64,000 nucleotides of DNA from Cordilura impudica (lineage: Eukaryota; Arthropoda; Insecta; Diptera; Scathophagidae): contig OY821521.1 in assembly GCA_963682025.1 (NCBI GenBank), forward strand, positions 50,925,307 to 50,989,306. Reading direction: 5' to 3'. Made by a program: the position numbers and the translations under genes. The notes under the pieces are model-generated. The model made no database searches. It had not been told where the DNA came from and worked only from the letters and a program-made list of their open reading frames with translations. Within the stretch, counting starts at the first letter, position 1. Each line of letters begins with the position of its first letter. This document shows positions 11,324 to 21,304 of the stretch, piece by piece.

Positions 11324-11860
11324 AAACAAGTAAGAAAATTATAGTCGGTCTAGACCGACTATACGATACCCTATACCATAGTTTAGAGACCCTATCTCTT
11401 CGGTCCAACTAATTGGATACATAAAATAAGCATAAACCAACTTTGAGTGGCATTGTTATTAATTTGTTTGGCTGCAGACATATTTATATGGGGACTAGGT
11501 CGAAAAACGGACCAATCCTTACCATATTTGATAAAGTCACTTATATTTGTAAAAAATATATACAAACCAAATTTGAAAAAAATCTGTGCAATATTTTTGT
11601 TTTTTTTATAGATTTAAGTGAAGATCGGGAAGCAGCTCTATGTGAGGCATATGACTAAGAATTGTCCTATAGGGATTATTTTTGGATTACTGATTAATGG
11701 ATATAATAAAACACATGGCAAACCCAATTTGACTGAGATCTATATGATAATTTGGATCTTATGGCAATTTATGTCGATTTCATAGGGGTCATTTGTATAG
11801 GGACTAGGTCTGAACATGGACCGGTTTTCACCAATTTCAACAGCGTTTTTATGGCACTTT
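11324..11860 (-). mobile_element. Helentron/DINE-1-like element, truncated copy
   Basis: In minus orientation it begins at the element's 3' end: AACAAGTAAGAAAATTATAG, then the palindrome TAGTCGGTCTAGACCGACTA, then ATACCCTATACCA. It follows the family internal order as far as the ACATGGACCGGTTTTCACC block and is lost after about 11860. The GTCC microsatellite and 5' end are missing. Confidence 0.8.
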
Positions 11861-11939
11861 GAAAATCAAACTGAAAGCGTCATCTATGTAACAATTGCAG
11901 GGGCTCTGCCAATATAAAAATATTTATTATTATTTATTT

Positions 11940-12546
11940 ATGCAACTGGTTAATTTCTAGTCTTTCATTTTTAATTTTTTATTTTTAATTTTTTCATTTG
12001 TTATTTTTCATTTTTCATTGTTTTATTTTTCATTGTTTCATTTTTCATTTATCATTTTGAATTTTTTATTTTTAATTTTTAATTTTTCATTGTTTCATTT
12101 TTTCATTTCATTTTAAATTTTTTATTTTTTATTTTTAATTTTTCATTTTTTATTTTTAATTTTTTATTTTAAATTTTTCATTGTTTCATTTTTATTTTTA
12201 ATTTTTGTATTTTTTTTTTTCAATTTTTCATTTTTCATTTCTCATTTTTCATTTATCATTTTGAATTTTTTATTTTTAATTTTTCATTTTTCATTTTTTA
12301 TTTTTCATTTTTCATCGTTTCATTTTTTATTTTTTATTTTTAATTTTTTTTTTCATTTTTTATTTTTAATTTTTCATTGTTTCATTTTTCTTTTTATTTT
12401 TAATTTTTTATTTTTAATTTTTTATTTTTAATTTTTTATTTCAATTTTCATTTTTCATTTTTTATTTATCATTTTGAATTTTTTATTTTTAATTTTTTTA
12501 TTTTTAATATTTCATTTTTCATTGTTTCAGTTTTCTTTTTAATTTT
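11940..12546. repeat. TTTTTATTTTTAATTTTTCA low-complexity array
   Basis: Interspersed TTTTTATT, TTTTTAATT and TTTTTCATT units. This is a diverged inverted counterpart of the AAAAATT array. It directly abuts the helentron copy at 12547 and resumes at 13331-13400, so that helentron seems to have inserted into the array. Confidence 0.75.
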
Positions 12547-13330
12547 TATACCCTATACCACTATGTGGTTTGGGTATAATGACTTTGTGCTGCAGTTTGT
12601 AACAACCAAAAATATTTGACCTAGACCCATCTTTAATTATACCGATCGAATCAGAATCACTTTTTGAGTTGATTTAACAATGTCCGTCCGTCCGTCCGTC
12701 CGCCCGTCTGTGTGTCCATGTAAACCTTGTAATCAAACTGCAGGTCGCAAATCTGAATATATTTTGATGAAATTTGGTATATAAGCTTTTATCGGCCATG
12801 GGATGAACGCTATTGAAATTGGTGAGAATCGGTCCATGTTCAGACCTAGCCCCCTTACAAATTACCCCTATGAAATCGACATAAATTGCAATAAGATCCA
12901 AATTGTCATATAGATATTACTCAAATTGGGTTTGTATGTGTTCATTACATCCATTAATGAGTAGTCCAAAAATGATACCTTCGGCCCCATATACAGCTGC
13001 TTCCCGATCTTCACTTAAATCTATTAAAAAACAAAAATATTGCACTGATTCTTCTCAAATTTTGTTTGTATATATTTTTGGAAAGTACAAGAGACTTTAC
13101 CAAACATGATCAGGATCGGTCATTTTTGGACCTAGTCTCCACATAGATATAGCATCCGATATGAACTTTTTCATATCTAAAACCAAAAAAATTAATAAAA
13201 ATCCCACTCAAATTTGGTTTTTGCTTATTTTCTATGTCCAGTTAGTTGGGCCTAAGAGATAGGGTTTCTAAACGCATGGTATAGGGTATCGTATAGTCGG
13301 TCTAGACCGACTATAATTTTCTTACTTGTT
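12547..13330 (+). mobile_element. Helentron/DINE-1-like element, full-length copy
   Basis: A good reference copy. The 5' end is TATACCCTATACCACTATG with a near-palindrome ACCACTATGTGGT. GTCCGTCCGTCCGTCCGCCC lies near 12683. A subterminal inverted repeat TGGTATAGGGTA (near 13278) is followed by the palindrome TAGTCGGTCTAGACCGACTA and the tail ATTTTCTTACTTGTT. There is no protein of its own. The 75-codon frame in it recurs in other copies only because the DNA is repeated. Confidence 0.88.
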
Positions 13331-13485
13331 TATTTTTAATTTTTTATTTTTCATTATTTTTCAATTTTTTATTTTTCATTTCTCATTTTTCATTTTTCAA
13401 AACGCTCCCTCATTTTATATCCAAACACTTCCTAATGGAAACGTGCCTTCATTTTATCTTCAAACACTTCCTAATCTTTTCACCA

Positions 13486-13590
13486 ATATAATCGTACCTC
13501 ACACCGTTTTTGTCTTACTCTATTTTTGTGATTGTATCGTGAAGTAGATTTTTACCCCCCTGAGCGTATAGATGTTTACACATCAAAAAT
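13486..13590 (+). repeat. Dispersed short repeat, copy 2
   Basis: CACCAATATAATCGTACCTCACACCG, then TTTGTCTTA, TTTTTGTGATTGTATCGTGAA, TTTTTACCCCCCTGAGCGTATAG and ATGTTTACACATCAAAAA. It is in the same orientation as the copy at 14495-14615. Confidence 0.65.
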
Positions 13591-13756
13591 CGTATTATAA
13601 AAAAATATGCAGATATTTATAAAGTGTAAAATTGATTTAAAATCTCGTGATTTGGCTCATAATCTTTTTAAACTCTAGTACAGTTACATGTGTTTATTAT
13701 TTAATTTTTTTATGAGAAATAATATTAATTGCAGTGATAATTGTTTTATATATAGT

Positions 13757-13990
13757 CTTGCCAGTACAATACTGTAACATCTCAAAATGTTACTGTTTTC
13801 CGAAAACTGCACTATTGGGCTAGAAGAGACTCAAAGAATCAAAGAAATATTATAACATCTCAAAATTTTCAGTGAAATTACAATACATATTCTTACACTA
13901 CGCAGAACAAATTGTACTGAACGATAAAACTTTAAGCCGTGATATCTCAAAACTATATATTTTGGGAGGTTACAGTTTTGCACTGGCAAG
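13757..13990. mobile_element. MITE with CTTGCCAGT inverted ends
   Basis: Ends CTTGCCAGTACAATACTGTA and (reverse complement of the right end) CTTGCCAGTGCAAAACTGTA form an imperfect ~35-bp terminal inverted repeat around a 234-bp non-coding body. Flanks TATATAGT and GCGATATATGG give no clear target duplication. Superfamily not assigned. Confidence 0.7.
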
Positions 13991-14114
13991 GCGATATATG
14001 GAATAAATTGTAATGTTATGAATAATTGTAAATGATTGAGAAAATTAATTATAAATGTTTATAAAAAGTGAAGAAATATAATGCAGAAAACAGCAACAAG
14101 AAGGTTGTTATATA

Positions 14115-14487
14115 TCGCACCTGTACCTCTAAAGTGAGTCAACTCAAAATTTACAAATTTTCAGTAGAGGCTAAAACGTTTTTTTTTTTTTTTAATATTT
14201 ACTATAAAATTTAAAAGCAGTTGTTTCATAGTAAAGAATTGCAAATAATAAGTATACAACAATAGCAGTAGTAGCGATTTTGTCAGTGATCATCAAAAAT
14301 AGCAAGTTTTTTGGGTGCAACTCAAATATCACAAAGAGGGTTACAACTGTATTTTTTTTTACGAAAGACTAGAAAAACCGATGTAAGATTTTTACAGTGG
14401 ATAGATATGACCACTGTGTATCGTTTTCTTGCAAAAAGTGAAAATTGAAAAATTTTGAGTTGACAAACTTTAGAGGTACAGGTGCGA
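14115..14487. mobile_element. MITE with TCGCACCTGTACC inverted ends
   Basis: About 50 bp of terminal inverted repeat (TCGCACCTGTACCTCTAAAG at both ends) surround a non-coding 373-bp body. TATA flanks both sides (14111-14114 and 14488-14491), which fits a TA- or TATA-targeted transposon. It ends next to copy 3 of the dispersed short repeat. Confidence 0.8.
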
Positions 14488-14494
14488 TATAATA

Positions 14495-14615
14495 ATTTTT
14501 TCACCAATACAGTCATAAGTCACACCGACTTTGTCTTACGTCTTACATCCTATGCTTTTTTGTGATTGTATTGTGAAATACATTTTTACCCTCCGCGCTA
14601 TAGATGTTTACACAT
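14495..14615 (+). repeat. Dispersed short repeat, copy 3
   Basis: TTTTTTCACCAATACAGTC, CACACCGACTTTGTCTTA, TTTTTGTGATTGTATTGTG, TTTTTACCCTCCGCGCTATA and GATGTTTACACATCAAAAA align block by block with copies at 9455 and 13486. Confidence 0.65.
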
Positions 14616-14989
14616 CAAAAAGAATAACGATTACAGACTTTATAGAGAGCACAATACTAGAAAAATTTTACGAAGTTCTACAAATGAAGATCTATTTAAT
14701 ATATTACCAACAACGTGAGAACATGTTCTTGAACGAGTACATCTAAAAATTAAAACATTATCCACTCGCGATCGAAAAAAACGAAATTAAGTCATAAACA
14801 ACATATAATATTTCTCTGTTTTCTATTTTACTACTACCTCTTTATTTTTATTTTTTTTTTATTATTATCCTTTTATTTTTTTATAACTGCTAATGGATTA
14901 TTTTAGATTTTTTTTTAATAAATTTGGTTGAAACAATTGTTGTCGTTATTGTAGGGGTGTTTCAGATTTTTCCAAACGCGAGTAGATAA

Positions 14990-15268
14990 TGTTCAAGAAC
15001 ATGTTCTGTTTTTTTAGCAGTACACGTGCAACAACACGAACTTAAAATAAAGCTACACTCGAATCTGTGTGGTTTATGTGTGTTCGAAACAAAAAATACG
15101 TGAATTTTTCGTGTAGATAACGAAATATTAAAACGAAATACAGACATTATTGTGTTCGGTACCGTACAAAATTTAGAAACACACATAATTGATGTGAAAA
15201 TAAAAATATGTGTTGGCTGCTGTAGAACAGAACTTTGTGTGTTTGATATGTGTATTTTCTGAACCTTG
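14990..15268 (-). mobile_element. Single arm of the foldback family
   Basis: Matches the right arm of the foldback at 5778-6585 in the same order: AACATGTTCTGTTTTTTT, GTACACGTGCAACAACACG, GTGGTTTATGTGTG, GATAACGAAATATTAAAACG, AAACACACATAATTG and ATGTGTTGG. It ends CTGAACCTTG, the terminal decamer of that family. Only one arm is present, so this is a half element or a non-palindromic relative. Confidence 0.75.
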
Positions 15269-15414
15269 GTTATACCTGAAAAACTAAGCAAACAAACATC
15301 AAGATAGGGGAAAAAATATAGAAGGCCATAAAAGTTTAGCCTGAGAACGACAAACCCTTTGGAGGATTTACTATACTGACCGAGTACATTCACTCTGACT
15401 TGAAATTTCTACTA

Positions 15415-15808
15415 TAGGGTTTATTTTTGGACTAATGATTACTGTATGGAATAAACATACGCAAACCCAATTTGATCGAGATCTATATGATTATTTTGCA
15501 ATAATATGGCAATTTAAGTCGGTCTCATAGGGGTCATTTGTATAGGGACTGGGGGTGTACATCCACCGATTTTCACTAACTTCAATAGCGTTCATCCTAT
15601 AATTGGCAGTTTATTCAAAATATATTCATATTTTCGACCTATAGTTTGATTACAAGGTTTACATGAACACACAGACAGACAGTTACACGGACGGACATTG
15701 CTAAATCGGTGTAACAAAATATGGGCCTAGGTCAAACATTTTTGGCAGTTACAAACATCAGCACAAACTCATTATACCCTAACCACGTAGTGGTATAGTA
15801 GGGTATAA
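15415..15808 (-). mobile_element. Helentron/DINE-1-like element, 5' part
   Basis: In minus orientation it holds GGTTTATTTTTGGACTAATG, GATCTATATGATTATTTTG, a short microsatellite (ACAGACAGACAG, GGACGGACATT) and the 5' end CCACGTAGTGGTATAGTAGG. The palindrome end is missing. Confidence 0.8.
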
Positions 15809-15829
15809 AAATGTTTTTGTTTTACTTAC

Positions 15830-16660
15830 ATGTGCTCCAAATAAATATTGATTCTTTTGAAGAATTCTGTGTTTATTTTGTCTTTGAGATGTTATAAGTT
15901 TTGAATGGCTTTTTTTGCGTGTCTACGATTTCCTTATTGTTATCATTAATTATTTATAAACTATTTTTGTGGTTGGTTGATTTGGTTGATTTCGTATGAA
16001 AATGTTGTTTTGACAACTCTTAATTATTATTTGTTGTACCTTATGGCAGAAATAACAAGCAAATAATGTTTTTTCTTTCTTCTGAATAAGATAAACGAAA
16101 CACACTCGTACATAAGTAAAAGTACTTTAAATACAAGTAGGTTTATTTTTGGTATGGAAACACCCACATTTTCAAAAAAAGAAAAAAATTAAACAAATAG
16201 TAAAAAAGAAACAAATTAGCTCAATTAAGATGAGTGGGTTTTAAAGGAAATTAAGAAAATAATAATAATTAAACTTTATCATAAAAAAAAGTAAAATTTG
16301 AAACTAAATGCGGAATATTTGTTTCCTATAATTAATTTAAGGGGAAAAAACTAAAATATGTTAAGTTTTAGTTATTAAAACAAGACATCATATAAAGAAG
16401 ATTTGCAAAAAAAATAAGTTTCCAGCAAAAGAACAATTAAATTGTATTTTCAATATAGGCCTTATATTTTCATGATTAATGTCACTTTATTTTTGAATTT
16501 CTATTAAATCAAACTTAACCACGCTCAAGCTAACTAGAAATTTTGCAAAAATATCCGCAAATACATGCGCAATATTTTTATTTTATTATTATTTTTTTTT
16601 TAATAATAAATAATTTATTTTTGAAGCATTAACAAAATTTTGAATTAAATTTATATATAC
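15830..16660. other. No gene seen; AT-rich
   Basis: A-rich sequence, no frame over 60 codons, no family recognised. ACAGTGTGGGATAAAACATA at about 16660 resembles a Tc1/mariner-type end but I find no partner for it. Confidence 0.5.
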
Positions 16661-16822
16661 AGTGTGGGATAAAACATATTGGACGGAACAGAAATTTTTG
16701 TTAAGCCTTATAAACATGTCAAATTAAATATGATAAAGATGATATATGCATTTGAATTACAAATGTATGCTTTATTATTGAAACCTAAGCGATATTTTTA
16801 CATTTCATTCAAAATTTAACTA

Positions 16823-17155
16823 CTAGTATAGCCCAGCACTCGAAATTCGAGTGCAAATTCTAGGAAATATTTTTTCATTAAATTTTTGTCTTCTCATGTT
16901 TTTTAATCTATATATGTGACCTTCGCCGAGAAAAGGGACCTAGTTTGGGAAAATTAAGTTTTGAGAAAAAACGCATTTAAAGTTTCTACACCCTTTTATG
17001 TACCAGAATCCACCGTTTTTGACACAACCCGTTTTTTGACACACTAGGTCCCTTTTCTCGGAGAAGGTAACATATATAAAAAATTTATGAATATTTAAAT
17101 GAGCCTAGAGCTATGTTAATCAGTTTTAGCAATTCCATATTCAACACAGAGCGTC
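16823..17155 (-). mobile_element. Helitron (5'-truncated) with nested MITE
   Basis: In minus orientation the 3' end CTAG at 16823-16826 is followed by the palindrome GCACTCGAAATTCGAGTGC and TTCTAGGAAATATTTTTTC. The family sequence is broken at 16914 by a 158-bp MITE and resumes after 17074 (GAGCCTAGAGCTATGTTAATC, the family's TATGCTAATCAATTATAGCC region). It is lost by about 17155. Confidence 0.75.
16915..17072. mobile_element. MITE TGTGACCTTCTCCGAGAA family, copy 1
   Basis: Ends TGTGACCTTCGCCGAGAAAA and the reverse complement TGTTACCTTCTCCGAGAAAA form long terminal inverted repeats including GGGACCTAG. A near-identical element is at 56795-56936. TA flanks both ends (16913-16914, 17073-17074). 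Non-coding. It contains an extra GACACAACCCGTTTTTTGAC segment absent from the other copy. Confidence 0.88.
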
Positions 17156-17354
17156 TGATATATAATTTAAATCATTCGCATTAACAGGTTGTAACGAATT
17201 TATAAATATTTTATTTTATTTAATATATTTTTAAGACAGATAAAACATCAATTTTATCATTCTCAGCTTCTCCTCCATATGAACTATAACTGTGCCAATT
17301 TTCACAATCCTCCGTGCCCGCATATGGCTCAAAAGGGGAACTAAAAATTTACCA

Positions 17355-17975
17355 TTACTTATTAATACTTATATAGATTTTCCAAATGTTCTTAATTGGG
17401 TTGAGGTCTGCAGATTGCGCTGGCCACTTCATAACACGAATTACTTCCTTCTCCAACCAATCTTTTACATAACTTGAGCCATGTTTTGGATTATTGTCCT
17501 GTTGAAATTGCCAAAAAAAAAGTGGCATATTCCACTCTGCATGAGGAAGCATAACACTTTCTAGGACCCCTTGGTACATGAATCTATCTATAATTCCGTC
17601 TATTTTGTGTTAGGGCCCTAAAATGTTTACGGAAAAGCAACCCCAGACCATCACATTGCCACCTCCATGTTTTACAGTACCTTGACAATATTTAGGATCC
17701 AATTGTTTATTTTTAGGTCTGCGTAATCTCTTTATGTCATCAGTGTTTTTTAAGTTGAATTTTGATTCATCTGAAAATAAAACCGTATTCCATTTCTATA
17801 TGGACCAGTCGATATGCTCCTTAGCAAATTGTATTCGAGCTTTTCGTTTCTTCTCCGAAATAAATGATTTCTTTGCAGCCCGATAACCATTAAGTCCTGC
17901 ATCATATGCTCTTCGCTGTACGGGTCGACTACTTATTTGTAAGTCCAGAGTTTCAACAACTGCAACTAGGATTTA
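17355..17975 (-). pseudogene. Tc1-like transposase, C-terminal half
   Basis: On the minus strand: VKHGGGNVMVWGCF (near 17660), IDRFMYQGVLE, WQFQQDNNPKHGSSYVKDWL and VMKWPAQSADLNPIKNIWK. The FQQDN-PKH and WPAQS-DLNPI-N-W motifs are the second catalytic Asp and the third catalytic region of Tc1 DD34E transposases. Here the third acidic residue is replaced (Lys in NPIKNIW). A frameshift lies around 17620 and the N-terminus is lost. Inactive. Confidence 0.85.
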
Positions 17976-17979
17976 AACG

Positions 17980-18370
17980 ATTGGTGCAAGGTTCTTTGGT
18001 CCGATAAATCGAAGTTTGAAATGTTCGGCTCCAAAAGGTGTGTTTATGTGAGGCGCTCAACATTAAACAGTGCAACGGATGTATGACTAGTTGCTAACAG
18101 CAAACACGGGAAGATTCCATAATAGTTATGCAGAATCGAAGGAATACTCGTTAAAAGCTGAAAGGTCGTACTATGGTCAGTAGATTCAGAATTGTGGGTG
18201 GGTGAATGTGAAAGGAAGGTTCGAACTATCTGTCTTACATCTAAGAAAGACCTGTGGAATAAATCGCAGAAATAAACTGATTCAAAGGTTGCCAAGACTA
18301 TGTCGTGAAATTATACGAAATGAGTGGTGGTCACATTGATGAATCCAAAATTTAAGAATATTTCTGTAAA
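17980..18370 (+). pseudogene. Tc1-like transposase fragments, opposite orientation
   Basis: The plus strand reads VLWSDKSKFEMFGSKRCVYV, the block around the first catalytic Asp of Bari/Tc1-type transposases. After a gap it reads KLIQRLPRLCREIIRNE and GGHIDESKI with one frameshift, the usual C-terminus of the family. It lies head to head with the minus-strand fragment at 17355-17975. This implies two different Tc1 insertions or an inversion. Confidence 0.65.
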
Positions 18371-18915
18371 TAGTAAAAGTAAATAACAAAGTATATCAAA
18401 CCAATTCTGAATATTTCCTCGGATTTTTCTCCCGAGAAAAAAATACCCCTGTTCTAAACAGACGGAAGAAAACTAAAATAATGGAGAATTACGAATTTTC
18501 GAATTTCTTTTCGTTTTAGCTGTCAAATTCAAATAAATAAAAAGGGAAACAAGGTCCAGGGAGTTTTTTTTTTTTTGTAATAAGGGAAAGGGGAAAAGTG
18601 AAAAAATTCCCGCGGAATTCTTATTTATATGTTTTAAGTTTGAAGAGTTTTCATTGAAAAATAAAGGAGACATGGACATTTGAAATTTAAGGAGGAGGGG
18701 TGGCAAATACTTTTGTACGGTAACTACACTAGTGTATATCCGCAACATTTTTGCATTTATAAACAATTTCCATTGTAGAAATTTTTTTACGAAATCCAAC
18801 ACACATCAGCTTTATTTTGGCTCCCATTTTCGCTAAAGGATGTAACAAATGCAATATTTTCTTGAACAAACCTGTTAAATACAGTTATTACTTAAAACAT
18901 CCACAAGATTTAGCA

Positions 18916-19184
18916 AGAAATACCTTTTAGCTGTCCACCATATTTACAGATTTGCGTCGTCTGGAACATTTTTTTGGAGTAGTGCTCATTTGAAGATGGT
19001 ACTAACACATACACAAAACACATACTGTGCGTGCGTTTATTATAATTATCAAAAGCCCTGTGTTGAATTTTGAATTGGCTAAAATTGATTAGCATACCTT
19101 TGGGCTTTATAAAATTATTTTTTAAATAAAAAAATAAAATTTCCTAGAATTTGCACTCGAATTTCGAAGGCTCGGCTCTGCTAG
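18916..19184 (+). mobile_element. Helitron 3' fragment, variant subfamily
   Basis: Contains GAAATACCTTTTAGCTGTCC, GGTACTAACACATACACAAA, AAAAGCCCTGTGTTGAATTT and GGCTAAAATTGATTAGCATACC. It ends with GCACTCGAATTTCGAAGG then CTCGGCTCTGCTAG before T. The 5' terminus is missing. The internal AAAAGCCCTGT motif links it to the variant at 7433-7746. Confidence 0.8.
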
Positions 19185-19483
19185 TTAATATAAATATTTA
19201 AAATATCCGCAAATTATCCGCTAGTCTTTTTATATAGTGTGTTACTATACTATAGTGTATTCAAAACCTGATAAGTTCTTTATAACTTTACAACTACTGC
19301 CAAAAACTATAAAACACTGAAATAAGTTGAACTAGTAAAACATCCGCAACTAAACACCACATCAGCTTTCCTAATAATTATAATTGTTTCACCTATAAGA
19401 AATAGTTTTTTTAACATTCATTAAATGAAAATATCCTCTATATTGCACTACCTTAACCGAAGTAAATTTCAGAAGAAGCGTAA

Positions 19484-19519
19484 CTAATTTTTCTTTTTCT
19501 CATATTATTTTTCTTGCAG
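19484..19519 (+). promoter_or_regulatory. 3' splice site of the TENT5 exon
   Basis: CTAAT branch-point consensus at 19484-19488 is followed by a pyrimidine tract (TTTTTCTTTTTCTCATATTA) and TTTTTCTTGCAG ending at 19519. The exon then starts TGCGGGACAC. This is a textbook dipteran acceptor. At least one further exon must lie upstream, probably beyond the window or hidden within 1-19.4 kb. Confidence 0.85.
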
Positions 19520-19573
19520 TGCGGGACACTAGACGCACCCGATTCGTCATATCACAAACAGAGATCCAACAGA

Positions 19574-21304
19574 ATGGACGTTTATCAAATTGACGATGGT
19601 TTCCATTCTGACGGTGGCACCGAAACTCCACCACCATCGCCCAGTTCCGGCTCGTCGATAGCCTCCACATCCGACCATGGCTCACTCGAGAGCGTCGATA
19701 CTGGCGGAACACAACGATTGGCTGTGCTGTCCTTTGAACAGGTGCGTAAATTGCATAATGTTATGGATGAGAAGGTTGCCATACATGGACGTGGTAATTT
19801 CCCCACACTCGAAGTAACCCTTAAAGACTTGGTAAATTTGGTGAGGCGCAAACTGGAGGCCGATGTTGCCTCCGGTGGGGCCGGGGTGATAGTCAAGGAC
19901 ATACGCTTGAACGGCGGAGCAGCTAGTCATGTATTGGCTTCGGAGGATCAGCCCTACAATGATCTGGATCTTATTTATGCCATTGAGCTAAGCTCACCAC
20001 GTCACTTTGATCGTGTCAAGACAGCGGTACTGAACACCTTGCTAGACCTCTTGCCCGAGGGTGTTTCCAAGCGTCGCATCATGCCGTGTGCGCTCAAGGA
20101 GGCCTACGTCGGCAAAATGGTCAAGGTGAATAATAATAACGATGGCGACCGCTGGTCGCTTATATCGTTGGGCAATTCGCCCGGTCACAAAAACGTCGAA
20201 CTGAAATTCGTCGACAGCATGAGACGTCAATTTGAGTTCTCCGTCGATTCTTTTCAAATTGTACTCGACTCGTTGCTGCTCTTCTACGACTGTGCCGCCT
20301 TGCCAATATCGGAGAATTTCTATCCCACCGTAGTGGGTGAGTCTGTTTACGGCGACTTCCAAGAGGCCTTGTATCATTTGCAAAAGAAACTGATCTCAAC
20401 GCGGCAACCCGAAGAGATACGAGGCGGTGGTTTGCTCAAGTATTGCAATTTGCTGGTGCGCAACTACAAGCCAGTCGACAAACAACGCATTAAGACATTG
20501 GAGCGCTACATGTGCTCGCGCTTCTTTATCGATTTCCCCGACATCAATACACAGACGGTGAAATTGGAGGCATATTTACGTAATCATTTCTGGGGCATCG
20601 ACGAGGAACCCCTGCAGTACCAGTACCTGATGCATTTACGTGAAGTAGTGGAAAACTCGACAGTCTGTCTGATGGGTCATGAGAGACGGCAAACTTTGTT
20701 GCTCATACAATCGCTGGCTGCTCAGGTGCTCTACAACAAACAAATCCATGAACAGCAGCACCTTCAGCAACATCATCAGCACCATCATCAGCAGCAGCAA
20801 CTTCATCAACAACAACAACAACAACAGCAACAACAGCAGCAGCAGCAGCATCAGCATCAACAACAGTATCAACAGCAGCCGCAACATCATCACATTATGG
20901 AACAGCATACGACCACAATGACCATGGTGAATACAACGCCGTGTCAAACACCGCAGCAGCAGCAGCAACAGCAGCAGCAACCTCACAATACACATACAAT
21001 CTATTTGCAACAGCTTCCACAAACGCCGCCACAAACAGCAACCATATGTTGTGCCATACCAGCCTCAACAGTTGATCAGACACAACAACAACAACAACAT
21101 CAACAACAGCAGCAGCAACAGCAGCAGCAACAACAACAGACACAGCAGCAACAGGTTCCTCAGCCAGCTCAAGGTACTGCTGTACAGCAAACAATACAAA
21201 TCCAAGCAGGACCACCTGGTTTAATATACGCTAATGGCGTCTACTATGCACCTGTGATTCCCACAACTATTTGCACCTGCAACTCAACATGGTTGAGTAC
21301 GTGA
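19574..21304 (+). CDS. TENT5/FAM46 poly(A) polymerase with poly-Gln tail
   Basis: Encodes 576 residues from the ATG at 19574 (A at -3, G at +4). The frame is also open back to the splice acceptor at 19519, so an upstream start is possible. TENT5 proteins are cytoplasmic nucleotidyltransferases that add A residues to selected mRNAs, often for secreted proteins. Seen here: a Ser/Pro-rich acidic leader (1-45); the FAM46 core (about 50-390) with the G-S/G-G loop NGGAASHV (113-120); the catalytic pair DLD (130-132); a strand KNVELKF (206-212); and [10 protein letters not shown] (220-229). Typical family segments [19 protein letters not shown] [10 protein letters not shown] (314-323) and [11 protein letters not shown] (364-374) follow. 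Residues 391-530 are almost all Gln/His. The frame then gives [15 protein letters not shown] and ends STWLST at a TGA. Vertebrate relatives end near the core, so the tail is an insect addition. Family assignment is firm. The Drosophila orthologue is probably the single FAM46 gene, but I do not assert its symbol. Confidence 0.95.
   Translation: MDVYQIDDGFHSDGGTETPPPSPSSGSSIASTSDHGSLESVDTGGTQRLAVLSFEQVRKLHNVMDEKVAIHGRGNFPTLEVTLKDLVNLVRRKLEADVASGGAGVIVKDIRLNGGAASHVLASEDQPYNDLDLIYAIELSSPRHFDRVKTAVLNTLLDLLPEGVSKRRIMPCALKEAYVGKMVKVNNNNDGDRWSLISLGNSPGHKNVELKFVDSMRRQFEFSVDSFQIVLDSLLLFYDCAALPISENFYPTVVGESVYGDFQEALYHLQKKLISTRQPEEIRGGGLLKYCNLLVRNYKPVDKQRIKTLERYMCSRFFIDFPDINTQTVKLEAYLRNHFWGIDEEPLQYQYLMHLREVVENSTVCLMGHERRQTLLLIQSLAAQVLYNKQIHEQQHLQQHHQHHHQQQQLHQQQQQQQQQQQQQQHQHQQQYQQQPQHHHIMEQHTTTMTMVNTTPCQTPQQQQQQQQQPHNTHTIYLQQLPQTPPQTATICCAIPASTVDQTQQQQQHQQQQQQQQQQQQQTQQQQVPQPAQGTAVQQTIQIQAGPPGLIYANGVYYAPVIPTTICTCNSTWLST
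20753..21164 (+). repeat. CAG/CAA trinucleotide tracts in the TENT5 tail
   Basis: Mixed CAG, CAA and CAT codons encode Gln/His runs in three blocks (about 20753-20892, 20953-20982 and 21079-21156). Interruption by CAA and CAT limits slippage. The tracts create long spurious frames on both strands (Leu-, Val- and Ser/Asn-rich), which should not be called genes. Confidence 0.9.

Noticed and set aside
12674..12901. A 60-86-codon frame with IYVDFIGVI-GARSEHGPIL, conserved in many places (also 38840, 45435, 53450, 57478, 59875)
   Set aside because: It is conserved only because it lies in the helentron repeat. It falls in both orientations relative to neighbours, is broken in other copies, and has no start or stop conservation.
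18044..18295. 83-codon minus-strand frame
   Set aside because: Antisense to recognisable Tc1 C-terminal blocks on the plus strand.
20636..21215. Leu-rich, Val/Ala-rich and Asn/Ser-rich frames overlapping TENT5
   Set aside because: Products of the CAG/CAA tracts read in other frames and on the minus strand.
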